A stretch of DNA of 64,000 nucleotides, from assembly GCF_025698545.1 (NCBI RefSeq), contig NC_068569.1, positions 372,001-436,000 on the forward strand. Direction: 5' to 3'. The notes under the pieces were generated by a model, which had not been told where the DNA came from, searched no databases, and saw nothing but the letters and a program-made list of their open reading frames with translations. This DNA comes from Gossypium raimondii. Its lineage: Eukaryota; Streptophyta; Magnoliopsida; Malvales; Malvaceae. Below, piece after piece: positions 10,002 through 22,519 of the stretch. Each line of letters starts with the position of its first letter. Within the stretch, counting starts at the first letter, position 1. A program made the position numbers and the translations under genes.

Positions 10002-13000
10002 CTAGACTGTATAATGTTGTTGGATTGTATCAATGTCCAGTCCCTTCAGCTTCACCACTGACTCCACATGCCCTTTCAGAGTGTGAAGCTCTCGAAGCCT
10101 AAGCACAAAACCCAAAATTACTTTTCTTTTCGAACAAATACATGCATATTTTCATGGTTAGATAGAGTAAGTGAATGTATACCTTGCCACCTCAGCTCGC
10201 CTCTTGGCCTGCTCGGCAATCTCAGACAACTCTCTGTAGCTACTCTTGTCATTGAAGAGGTTGGAAGCTTCTGGTGGTTGAAGTCCATGTAATGTCCTCT
10301 GAGCAAGTGCCCATTGAGCTTCCCTCTCTTCTTTTCCATAGTCTTTCTTGGTGGTGAATGCAGTCTGTCATTGAGTTCAGATTTAGTAACCGAGCAACCG
10401 GTTTGAAGCTTTTAAAAGTGGTTTAAAGTTAATGTGTGATACCTTGTTTTCTAGCAAGTTGAGCCAAGCTTTTCCACTTAAGATGTAACGAATGGCGAAC
10501 TTCATTAGATCAAGTGGAATGTAGAAAACAACACTGTAAAGCCATATGACACCGGCCCATCCCCATCCTATTCCTTGAATCCTTGCAAATCCCCAGTTAG
10601 CATATACAGCAATCACAGTAGCAGCCTAAGCAACACCAGAAATGAAGATCAACAATTTGCTTAGTGAAAATTTCGTAGCTCTTGGACTCGGATATGACGA
10701 AAAGTAACTTCTTACCAGCTGTGCAATAATGAAGGCAGTGACCAATAGCAGTCCAGGACGCTCGAAATATGACCAGCTGCGTGATCTAGTGACGAAAATT
10801 AAAGCCTGGCTCACAATGCTCACTTGTAAATATAAAGCACCCATCATTTGGTCATCCTTCTTCCTTAGAGACCTTACACCAAATTTTTCCTGCATTCATG
10901 GATAGAAGCTGTTAGAGACCAAAAATAATCTTTGATTTCGAATCCTTCACTAAAATATAAACGGCCGAGTTTCGGCACCACGTACCGAAAAGAAGTCGGT
11001 ATCATGCATAATCCAGAAGAAAACAACGGTCATCAATGCCAAGTAGCCACCAAGCACAATACCAGTGGCAAAAATTTCTTTCAGTTTCCAGCTATCAGGC
11101 AAGGGAGATGGCTTTACTCTGTCCTTTGAGATGGTCATAATAGTTCCTGATTAACAATCAAAGCAATTGGTTTTAAACTGTTAATACCAAAAAGATGAAT
11201 TATGTGTATAATCATCCACTTCATAAAATCTCACCATCATTTAGAATGGCAATGATCAAAACCATGAACGGTGAAAAGTCGAACTTCCAAATGAGAGCGA
11301 TAAGCATAAATCCAAACTGCAAAACCAGAAACAGAAGGGTCAGACATTGCTTAAAGTTATCAATAATTGAATCATATAAAACCCTTTGATCTACTTACCA
11401 CTATACGGATTGTGATGGAAACTGCATAAATCTGTGGAAGTAAACAAAGCAATGTCAAGCTATGCAAGATAACACACCAATTTAAACCTTCTAGAATCTG
11501 TTTAAAAGGAGTGACTTACAGTATAGTTCTTCATCCTCTGGAAAATAGCTCTACTAGTTAACACTGCACTGATAATAACACTCAATCCAGGTTCTGTAAG
11601 AACAATGTCTGAAGCGCTTCGTGCGGCGTCTGTAGCATCAGCAACAGCAATACCTATATCAGCTTTCTTTAAAGCAGGAGCGTCATTAACACCATCTCCA
11701 GTCATTCCACATATATGTTTCCTCTCCTGCAATTTCCTCACAATTTCGTATTTGTGTTCTGGAAAGACGCCGGCAAACCCATCTGCCTTCTCAATCAACT
11801 CTTCAACAGGAAGGGCAGCTATGCTTGCATCCTTGTCTTGACCTAACAAAGAAGCAGATGGATACATATTTGTTCCCATTCCTAGTCGGCGACCAGTTTC
11901 CTTTGCAATGGCAAGTTGATCACCTGAACATAATGCAAAAGTATAACTTTTAGTACTTGCTTCAAAAAATGAAGTACTAGTGATGAGATTATAAAAGAAT
12001 TAAGTTACCTGTTATCATCTTGACATTAACACCAAGGTTAAGAGCTCTGCGAATGGTTTCGGCACTGTCATGCCTTGGAGGATCAAACAGAGGCAATAAA
12101 CCAACAAATTGCCATGGAGTACCAGCACCATCTTTTGATTTTTCTGGTACTTGCTGAAAGCATAGCAGCAAATGATAAAGGGTAAGGGAACTTTTCAACA
12201 TCAAAACAACAGGATAGTAATTAGAATATCTTCTACAAATACCTGTCTTGCAACACCTAATGACCGCAGACCACGATCCGCGAACTTGTCGATGATAGCG
12301 TGAACCTTCTTCTTAACATCTTCTTTTGCATTGCAAAGAGTCAAGATCTGTAAACATATATCAAACAATTAAATCATAGAATGCCCCACAAACTATCCTG
12401 CACCACAAGAGGCAAAATCCGGATGACGGAATTACCTGTTCGGGAGCACCTTTGCTTGCTCGGTGCCAGTTACCGTTTGAATCGATGTAAGTCAATGCAG
12501 TTCTCTTGTCCACAGGATTGAAGGGTAAGAAGTGCACCTCTCTAATACCAGCTCTTGCCTCCTTAGGATCAGCGAGCATTCCAACAATGGCAGCATCAAT
12601 AGCATCTTGATTTTCAGTTCTAGAGGCCCTTGCGGCAAGCAGTACAACATGTTCCTTATCAACATCCTTTACAAACACCTCAATCAAGTTTCTATCAACA
12701 CTCAGCTTGTTAAGTGTCAATGTTCCTGTCTTATCACTACAAAGGACATCCATGCCAGCCATTTCTTCAATGGCAGTCATACGCTTGGTAATAGCACCTT
12801 GCTGAGACAGCCTGTGAGATCCAATTGCCATGGTCACAGACAAAACAGTAGGCATAGCAATTGGAATACCACCAATCAAAAGAACCAAGAGATTGTCGAT
12901 TCCATCCCGGTATTTGCGGTGTTGGATGGGGTACATGACTATGATCTCAATCAACATACCAATAGCAATGGAACAAATACAGAAGTTTCCAATAGCAGTG

Positions 13001-15951
13001 AGCACCTTTTGGAAATGTCCTACGTTGTTGGTGCTATCCACAAGATGTGCAGCCTTACCAAAGAAGGTATGAACACCGGTAGCAATAACAACAGCCTCGA
13101 TTTCACCTTGTTTGCAAGTCGAACCAGAGAAGACTTCATCCCCGGGGTTCTTGGTCACAGGGAGTGATTCACCAGTAAGAGCAGATTGATCAATCTTCAA
13201 GGGATCACCTTCAAGAAGACGAGCATCGGCAGGGATAATATCTCCCAATTTAATACTAATGATGTCTCCAGGAACCAGAATCGCTGCTTCTTGTTCACTC
13301 CATTTGCCATCCCTAAGCACCTATATTTTACCACCATATAAACAGTTAGACAATGAACAGTCAAATTACTACAATAACAAATAAGACATTTCTAGAACTT
13401 ACCTTGGTTTTGGGGGCAAGACCAGCCATAAGAGCGGCGGCAGCATTGCCAGCATTGTTTTCTTCAATGAAACTGATGGTAGAGTTAATTACCAACAAAC
13501 AAACAATACCAACAAAGTCTTGCCAATCTGGGGGCTTTCCATCACCATTAGCCAAAGCAATGGCCATGATTGCAGCAGCTTCCATCACCCATGACAGTGG
13601 ATTCCACATAAACCCCAAAAATTTTAGAATCTTACTTTCCTGATCATTTCAAAACACAATGTATGACTTAGCAGCAATTTAAATGTTATTACAAAAATTG
13701 CTGGCCACTGGCTAATTTATAACTACCTTCTTCTCCTCTAACTTGTTTGGTCCAAAAATCTGAAGCCTGTTGGCTCCCTCCTCCGAACTCAATCCTTCTC
13801 TGCTACATTTCAGCTGCTCAAACACTTCCTCTATTGGGATTTTTTCCTGTACATTATTAATATTCCCGTTAAATTTCAGATTTCTGTCCTCATTATTACA
13901 TCAATTTTCCAAATTTTAGACCAAACATGATTTTTGAATACATGATAGTAACTTCCGAGCTCCATGTTTACCTTTCAATAGTACCGTTAGAAGTTACTAC
14001 CGATAACATATATATTATATTTGTGTTTAAAACTTTAAAATCTGCACTAATTTATATTAATTTTTAATTTAGGTGAGAGAAAAAATTGTCAAAAATAGTC
14101 TAATTTTGAACTTTTAGATATGATATTGGTCCCGAATTTCTGCTGATATTTAAAATATATAGGATGGCAGGCGGAGCGAGTGAGCTCGTGAGCCGTGGAT
14201 AGAACTCGGGGCCTAGGGATGCTACCCAAAAGAGAAAGAAAAGAAGAAAGCGTTGACTAAAGCCGTGACAACATCAAAAAGTGCCTTGTCAGGGGGTGGG
14301 GACAGCTTCCCCACTTTTTCCTCATGTGATTGGTACGTGTAATTCACGCTTCTCTCTAAATGCAGTGTACCAAAATTAGAATATCCATGATTTAATTATA
14401 AATATTTTCTTTCTATAATCAGTTAAAAATTTCAATCTAGTGCAAATTTTAAATATAATTTTCATGAAAAATATTAACAACATATATTTAAAAAATTCAT
14501 TTTATAATATTTTATTTCCTTTTAATATTATATGATCTTTTAAGGATTTTGCTTTTAATCTACATCTAGTCCATATATAAATTTTTAATATTCTTTGTTG
14601 TTTAGTATAACCATATGTGCCTTTACCTGTTTATACTTATCAAATAATTTAATTATTTTCTATACTTACTTTAAATTAATTATTTAATTTTAAATTTATT
14701 ATACAACACTGAAACTAACTCTGTAAAGAATCTTTAATGAAGAAAATTTAAATTTTTTATTCTTATAAAGAAAAAAGGAAGTGTAAGAGGCGTTGGAATT
14801 AAGTATTTTTCAAATATTACGTTAAAGAAAAGAAAGAAAGAAAAACTTAATTCTAAAGAAAGAGAGAAGTAAGTACCACGGAAAAATGCCTAGAATTCCT
14901 ACACACCAACGAAACAAAACAGACAACTTTCAATGAAAAACAAACAACTCTTTAGTATTTAATTATAAAATAACAAAAAGATTCTTTGTTTTTAACACTT
15001 TATTTATTATCGAAAAAGATTTATCTATTTTTATTTAAAATCAAAATAGATTTTGAATATTAATTAAATAAGATTAGGCGGAACACTTAACTAAATGTAG
15101 CCAGCTTTGTCATGTCCCACTTTCACATGTTTAGATTCATTTCAGGAGATTACACGACAGCCTGTTCGGCTTGACAGAACACCCAAAACTTGAAATGCCA
15201 ACACTGTTTTCCTCAATTTGGGTTTTTTATATTACCCAAATGCCCAAATCTCATACCCCGTACATTTCGTTCAATAATTAATTAAAAATAAATAGTTTAT
15301 CACATGACTAAACCAGGATTTCTCTCCATTGTAGTGGTGCATGCTACTTGCTATATTTGACTTTTTTTTAACCAGATTATTTAACTAGTATCCCTAAGCA
15401 TGAATTGCTTAATTAGCATACCTAAATCAAAGGGTGAAAATTACCTGAAAATTGGTAATAATTTGATATAAAATTATTTTTGATTTAATTTGGAAATGAA
15501 AATAAAATTATCAATTGACTGTATGTAATACAATATTATACCATAAATAAAAATAAAAATAAAAATAATTTCCCTTTATGAAAATCCTGCTTTTATTATG
15601 AGAATCAAGGATCAACAACTTTTCTTGGTAAAATTACGTGAGAAGTGAATTAACATTCCAACATGTAACTCAGCTAAGCTATATATAGTAAAAGGATAGG
15701 TGGGGAGGAAATACAAAGACCCGAAAGAGGGAAAAACATTGACATTAAACATGGAATAAAGCTAATAACACAGTTCCTTGTGGATCTCATTTAAGGATAA
15801 TGAAGTAAACAGCTTGGCTAAACACAGAAGACAAAACCCAGAACTTTTTTTGTCATAAAAGAACACCAATGAAAAGGAAATGGATATATATATATATAGT
15901 TACCAGATCAACAGTCTCGTTCTTGATCTCTTCAAGACTGATAGCACCCAT
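10002..15951 (-). CDS. Plasma-membrane H+-ATPase (P3A-type, AHA/PMA family)
   Basis: Fourteen exons on the minus strand give 951 residues: 15951-15904, 13846-13727, 13639-13403, 13320-12436, 12347-12243, 12153-12009, 11923-11520, 11431-11399, 11316-11235, 11146-10986, 10889-10716, 10625-10443, 10364-10183, 10098-10002. The pump uses ATP to export protons and energise the plasma membrane. The sequence shows [16 protein letters not shown] at the start, TGES of the actuator domain ([12 protein letters not shown]), the phosphorylated Asp in [18 protein letters not shown], the hinge [20 protein letters not shown], and ten expected membrane segments including [13 protein letters not shown]. The C-terminal autoinhibitory domain ends [11 protein letters not shown], where phosphorylation of the penultimate Thr recruits 14-3-3. 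All domains and frames are complete. Intron 1 is about 2 kb and the others are short. The isoform number cannot be assigned without a tree. Confidence 0.97.
14160..14345. other. GC-rich, single-copy-looking island inside H+-ATPase intron 1
   Basis: Intron 1 (13847-15903) is strongly AT-rich except for this ~185-bp stretch. It contains GGCAGGCGGAGCGAGTGAGC, a TTGAC W-box core in GCGTTGACTAAAG, and a local near-palindrome GTGGGGACAGCTTCCCCACT. No reading frame is supported. It could be an intronic enhancer, an alternative promoter or an old insertion. Confidence 0.4.
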
Positions 15952-16232
15952 GTTTTGTTTCTGACAGCAATCACCAGCAGTAACAGCTTAACAACAACAA
16001 CAAAAAATAAAAACAGAAGCTAAAACAATTTTATGAAAGAAGGTCAAAAGAAATGGAAGAACATTGATTGGGATTTCCAGAATCCCAAAAAGGGCAAAAG
16101 AAAAAGAGATTGGGTTTGGTGGTAAGAGTGGGGGGAATGGGAATAGGCAAAAAAGAGTGTTTTTTTCTTTCTTTTTTTTTTTTTTTTGCTCTTATGTTTT
16201 GTATTCCTATGAAGAAGAGATTGTAGGCTGGG

Positions 16233-16240
16233 CTTTTATA
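16233..16240 (-). promoter_or_regulatory. Probable TATA box of the H+-ATPase gene
   Basis: On the minus strand the sequence reads TATAAAAG about 280 bp upstream of the ATG. Transcription would start near 16205 and give a ~250-nt leader that includes a long A-rich tract (16160-16187). Such long leaders are common in plant H+-ATPase genes. No start-site data are available here. Confidence 0.5.
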
Positions 16241-16319
16241 TTAATGTATGGGCAGCAATTCTCAAAGGGGGTATATGTTTGTAAATGTTTAACCCTGTCT
16301 GTAAATGTTTGATTACAAT

Positions 16320-17368
16320 TTTCTGTTGTTTTTTTTTTCAAAAGTTATGAATTTATTCTCTTTATTTTAATTTGGTCATTTTAGTCTTATATTTTTAATT
16401 TTTAATTTTTAATTTTTAGTCATCACTAAACTGTAATCTGTTAAGTTCATTAAGTTTAAATTATGTTATTTTAAATTTTAATTCAGTAAACAGAAATTAT
16501 CATATATGTAATATCATATCATTTTGTTATTTTTATGTATTACTTATTAAAATTTAGTTAATAAATTAACAATTTCCATTTAAATCAAGATTAAAATTTT
16601 AAAATTCAAAATTATATTGATATAAAATGATCTAATTGAAAATTATAAATTAAATCTACAATTATATGTATAGTACATTATCAAATCAAAGTATAGGGAC
16701 TTAATTTACATAGAAAATTTTAATCTATTTTTCCAAGTCTATAGACTAAACAACGTTGAGGCTTTTAGGTGGTGGGACCCACACTGCTTTTGCCCGACTT
16801 GGCTTTCACTCCTTCTCTTTCATCACCTTGGCTGTCTCGCTTTTCTAACCGGTGAATTGTCGGTTCGAATGTAGGTATGGTTCATCATCACGCCATCAGC
16901 ATCCATTCATGGAATCATGCCTCTACCATACGACTAAATACGATATCCGTTGTATGGTAATTTCCAAAAACAAAATGTTAAAAATGGTCAGGTGGCCCTA
17001 ATTATGATTTTAATTTTTAAAAGGAAACAAAATCAGTTGCCTTGGTTAAGGTCGTAATTATCCCTTTTGATTTAAAACACTTTAAAATTTACAACTTGTC
17101 CAATTTGTATCCGGGGCAACATTTCAAAATTTTAAGTCATATAGTTGGATGACGGAAATTTTATATTAAACTCAGGTTTTATAATTAAAAGCAATGCCTC
17201 ATTAGAATTGTTGCAACTTTTTTTAAGTTTGATGTTACAAATAAATGACCATATATAAATTAAAATTTTTGAATAATTAAGTATTTTTTATAATTTTTTA
17301 AATTAAATGGTCAAAACATAAAATTATTAATAATTTAAATGTAATATAATTTGATCTCCATTAGTAAC
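16320..17368. other. AT-rich intergenic DNA upstream of the H+-ATPase gene
   Basis: Low-complexity AT sequence with a somewhat less AT-rich patch at 16740-16960. No gene is supported. GGTTCGAAT at 16861 resembles a tRNA T-loop but lacks flanking stems. Confidence 0.45.
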
Positions 17369-20300
17369 TATAACACCTTCTAACCCTTATCCGTCACCGG
17401 AACAGGATTACGGAGCATTGCCGAACTTTTCAGATCAAATATGAACATTATATAATCATCTAGCATACACATCATAATTTAACCATATTGTCCCATTTTA
17501 TGAGCCCTCGAGGCCCAAAATATGTGTTAGAAACAAATCGGGACTAAATCGGGTACTTCAGGAATTTTTCGTAAAATTTTAAAAAATTTTCCTAGGTGCA
17601 GGGGAAACACACCCCTGTGTTATCCGTGTGTCTCACACGGTCCAGGCTGTGTAGACTCAAAATGAACCTTAAACATCAAGTTTACCCTTCCCTGCTGTAA
17701 CACCTCTAACCGTGTTCGTCACCAAAATAGGGTTATGGAGCATTAGTAGACCTATCGGACAATTTAACAATTAATATACAAATAATTATCAAATACAATA
17801 TAAAATAATCTTAAAGTCCCTTAGATAAACTCTTGAGGTCCATAATACGAGTTAGGAGTGATTCAGGACTAATTCAGAAACTCGAAGAATTTTTTTTTAT
17901 GTGCGAACTCAATATAACCCCTTTATAAATATCTAACTTTCCCTGCAATTTCAACCGCAACCAATTTACAATCAAAATGGAAACCAACACATTTTCACAT
18001 TCAAACATATTTAAATCATGCCTAAAACATTTACTTATCAAATTGATCAACCACATTCATAATACTATATAAAAGTTAACTAATAAACTTCGTTAATTTC
18101 ATTTCAATTTTAGTACCAAACTAACTCAAAAGTACATCAATTTAACTTACTATAACCATCAATTCATCTTAAGTTCAAATACGCATTTTCTCAACACTTA
18201 AACAACCAATTCATATGGCCAAATACACACCAACCTTTAAAAGCCAAAACTCGTTGCTAATATCATAACTCAAAACATACCAAGACGACACTAGCCTATA
18301 CATGCCATATACCATATATATACAATTCAAAAATACCAACTTAGATGTCTGATAGCGCAATGATATTTCCGACGAATTTTGGATCCGAGCTAGCCTTGAT
18401 TCTCTATAAAAACATAAGAAAATAACACGAAATAAGCTTCATAGCTTAGTAAGCTCGTAAGTGAATAATTCAATACATCAAATACAGACAATTCAACCAA
18501 TTGTACATAACATCACCGTATATACAATTACAACAAACCTTTCTCATGTCTTAAAACATGATCAAATATCATTTCATTATCTTTCTCTATTAAATACTCG
18601 AATAGGTTCTGTACGTACCTGTATCATCTCGTACTAACCTCTTTCTCAATCATCTGAATGATATTTATAATTCAATTCAACTAGGTCGAATTCATATAAA
18701 TCTCAAACATATAAACATTTAACTAACTCATATAATTGCATATTATCACATTAAGTACTAAACTTACCTTAATATTGCATGAACACATAACTTCACACAT
18801 ACCTGAACCATTCAACTCAAATTCACATTTGGAATTGTTAAGATCATACGGAAATCATATAAACCTCGTACAATGCCATATCCCAAATATGGTCTTACAT
18901 GTTAACGCATATCGATGCCATTTTCCCAGACACGGTCTTATACGAATCATATACGATCCCAATGTCCCAGACATAGTCTTACACGAAATCACACATCGGA
19001 AGTCCTAATATTATGACATCAATATCCAATACATTTACTAAGGTTCATTCGGAGCTTTCGACTTCGTAATTAAATCAATTCATGCACGAAACCAATCATC
19101 AAATGCTCAAATCAATTCGGTAATATATATCCATATACGAATCAAATTCGGCAGTGTATATCTATATACAAATAAAATTCTACAATGTATAAAACATATA
19201 CATTTAAATTAAAAAAAACATTTATTTACTTATGAACTTACCTCGTACTCGGAATTGACGAATTGGATCGATCACTCGATAATTTTGCCTTTCCCCCGAT
19301 CTAATTCCGGATTACTCTTTTCTTGATCTATATGTATTCAAAATTAGCTCATTTAATCATATAATCATTCAATTCAGTCCAAAAACACATATTTAAGCCA
19401 ATTTTCACATTGGCCCTAAACTTTCACACTTCTTACAATTTAGTCCATATTTCACAAATACACAAAATTGATAAAATTCAACAAGACCCATGCTTGGCCG
19501 AATTACCATAGTGCCCCTAGTAGCCCATATTTCACATTTATTCACACATTTAACACCACATTTTCATCTTTTCACAATTTAATCCCTAATTTGCATTTTC
19601 ATCAAAAATCACTTTATAAAATATGAAAATCTAACATCAAATATTCATTTTCCATCATCAACATTCAAAAACATCAAGCTAACATCAATGGCAACTTACA
19701 AATTCATCAACCAATTCATAAAATTAGGGCATGAGCTAGCTAGAACACAAAGCAAGGATATCAAAAACGTAAAAATTATTAAAAACGAGACAAAAAATCC
19801 TACCATACAAGCTTTGGAAGGTTGGTCGAATGTTAAAGCTTCTTTACTTGCTTTTTCTTCTTAAATTTTCGGCAAGAAGATGAATGAAGGGAAAAAAATG
19901 GCTTTGTTTTACTTAATTTATCAGTAATTTAATTACACCAAATGTCACTCCACTATCATCCACTAACTCATAAATGGCCTATTTACCACTTAAGGACCTT
20001 TACTTTAATGTTCTATAGCTATTAGACACCTTTAACTTATAGAACTTAACTTTTACGCTTTACGCGATTTAGTCATTTTTATCGAATTAAGCATTCAAAC
20101 AGTATAATTTCTTTATGAAACTTTCACACATATATAATCACATGCTGTAAATACCAAAAATAATATTAAAATAATTTTCCAACTTCAGATTTGTGGTTTT
20201 GAAACCACTATTCTGATTTAACTAAAACCGGGCTATTACACCTACAACCTTGAATACCAAGCAACTCAAAAACCAATCGTTCAATCACTTTAAAACACAA

Positions 20301-22519
20301 TTTAATACCTTTAAAACATGTCAAAACAATCATCCTAGTTTCCTAACCAATGTACCCTCATAGGTACTTCACATATATTATCAAAATAATCAAATAAAAC
20401 ACCATTTAAGCCAATTCTAAATTCATACCAATTTCAACCCAACTTTGCCTATATCACTCTCACTTATGCATCAACTTAAACATTTCATATTAAACCTCAA
20501 CTTAACACGTATAATCATGTATATAAATAACCAATATCATATTATAACATCATTTACATTCACTTCCCAGAATGACAAGCATAAGACATCCTAGGTACAT
20601 GTTGATACAAAAAGAAATATACATCACCACGTTTTGAGTTCGGGATCGTTGATGGATGCTGAATCGACAATCTGACTTTAACCTAACCTGTGCACGGAAA
20701 ACAAACCGTATGCTGAGTTTAAACTCAGTGGTATTTCTATAATCCGAATGCTTAAAAGTAAAATAATATAACATACAATAACTATAGTCATACAATTATT
20801 CAATTCATGAATAAGGTATTTATAACACATTCAATTTTTATCATTTGCTATCCCAGATACCTTTTCACAATATGAACATAAATCATTTGAACAACAATTT
20901 TGTTCATTCATATTCAATTCATAAATACACAAATCATGTGTCTATAACCATATTTCAAATCACCACTCAATAACAGTCATAACACTATTTTATTCAATAA
21001 CCCCTATTAACATGACATAGACTCGGACGGATACACAGATCCAACCAAAACACACCAGTTTGGCACCCAGTGCCTCATTAGATAATTTGAAGCAATAAGC
21101 TGACACTCAGTTCTCATCAGCCATGCCGAAGTAAATTGGTACCCAATACCTTATCGAATTTATCCGAAGTAATAATTCGACACCCGGTGTCTCATCGACT
21201 CGAAGTCGAAGAAATCCCTGAACTCTTCCAATCCTATGGCATGCCATCTATATCCGACTTAGTCTGATACAGTTAATAGGGTTTAATTTCACTTTTCAAA
21301 TACAACTAATATTCAATTCAATTCAAATAATCAAATATATATATCAAGTCAATCAATATAAATTTAATAAATTCATCACATACTAAATCAATCCATTTCA
21401 ATTGCAAAACACAATAATTCTCACATCAACACTTACCATATACATTAAATTGAATTATAACGATTAACAACTAATTTCGTATTATAGAAATACAAACTAG
21501 AATTTCCTAGCTACTCATCGTCGACTTTGTCTTTTCCTTTCTTAGTTGAAGTTTCCGGTACAGTGTTAACTATGGAAATTAAAACAATTAAAATTCATCA
21601 GTACAATACAATTTCACATTGAATATTTCAATTTTCATTCAACTTTTGTCTTAATTCCAATTTAGTCCCTAAACCGAGACTAACTTTATTTCTTGAAAAC
21701 TAATATCATATTTTCATTCAATTTCCACTTTAGAATAAATTCAACTCTCTAATTTCACTCAAATCCCTAAATTTTGATTTTTTACGATTTAGCCCTAATA
21801 CTCAAATTTTATAATTTATTTTACAATTCAATCCTTTTTCATTTCTAACTTAAAATTCTATCAATTTAATCCCAAATACTTAAATTATTCAACATGAACA
21901 ACATCTAAAAATTCAATATATTTTAAAATTTCAACATAGATTAAGTAGTATTTAATACTAGAATTCTAAAAGCATAAAACTTACAAGAAAAGAGACTAAA
22001 TTTACTTACCAATTAAGTTTTGAACTTTGAAACCCTAATTTCTCTTTTCTTTCCTCCCTTTTCTTTTCTTTCTTTTCTCCCTGTTTTGTTTCTATTTTGT
22101 TTCGTTTCTATTTCTTTTTGTTTCTTTTATTTCTTATATTTACTTATTATAATATATAATATAATATATACTTAATAATTAAGATATAATATTGTAATAT
22201 TGTAATATATAATATATATTTTCAGCTTTCAGTTTTAAGTTTTATAAATATCTATTTTATGCGGACTCATTAATAAGCAATGGCATAATTGCTTATTTAG
22301 TTTTTTAATTTTTAAATCTATAATTCAACTTTCACCCTTTATGCAATTTAGTCTTTATACCTAATTTCTCTTAATTCATGCAAATTCACCTAACAAAACC
22401 TAATTAACCATACAACTAGCTTCAGAAATATTTTTAATAAAAATATTTACGAGTCTGATTTACTGATTCTGAGTCTCGAAAATGTACTTTTTGATACCTG
22501 TGACTATTGTGTAATTACA
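17369..22519. mobile_element. Solo LTR of a Ty3/gypsy-like element, with another LTR nested inside
   Basis: Left part 17369-17695 and right part 20241-22519 together make an LTR-like unit of about 2.6 kb without internal coding sequence. It is flanked by a perfect 5-bp duplication GTAAC (17364-17368 and 22520-22524). The right half shares several blocks with the element at 46853-48739: a conserved CTGAGT...ACTCAG hairpin, GGATACACAGATCCAACC, TCCTATGGCATGCCA and a CT-rich tract. The absence of gag-pol and the presence of a duplication fit a solo LTR left by recombination between the two LTRs. It is older than the element nested in it. Family placement is inferred from LTR form only. Confidence 0.75.
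17696..20240. mobile_element. Nested solo LTR (TGTAACACC...CTATTACA)
   Basis: A 2545-bp unit that begins TGTAACACCTCTAACC and ends GGGCTATTACA. It is flanked by near-identical 5-bp duplications CCTGC (17691-17695) and CCTAC (20241-20245). It interrupts the outer LTR. No protein-coding remains were seen inside. At 18880-19000 there are about three degenerate copies of a unit with TCCCAGACA(C/T)(G/A)GTCTTA, a repeat type seen inside LTRs of this class. It looks like a solo LTR of a related gypsy-type family and must be younger than the outer copy. Confidence 0.78.

Noticed and set aside
12532-13167. 211-codon plus-strand frame antisense to the H+-ATPase
   Set aside because: It lies wholly inside the 885-nt exon that encodes the catalytic core and has no recognisable domain.
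16855-16880. tRNA-like GGTTCGAAT motif
   Set aside because: The flanking bases do not pair as a T arm and no acceptor or anticodon stem could be built.
18736-19008. 90-codon frame inside the nested LTR
   Set aside because: It falls on the degenerate tandem units of the LTR and has no retroelement protein motif.
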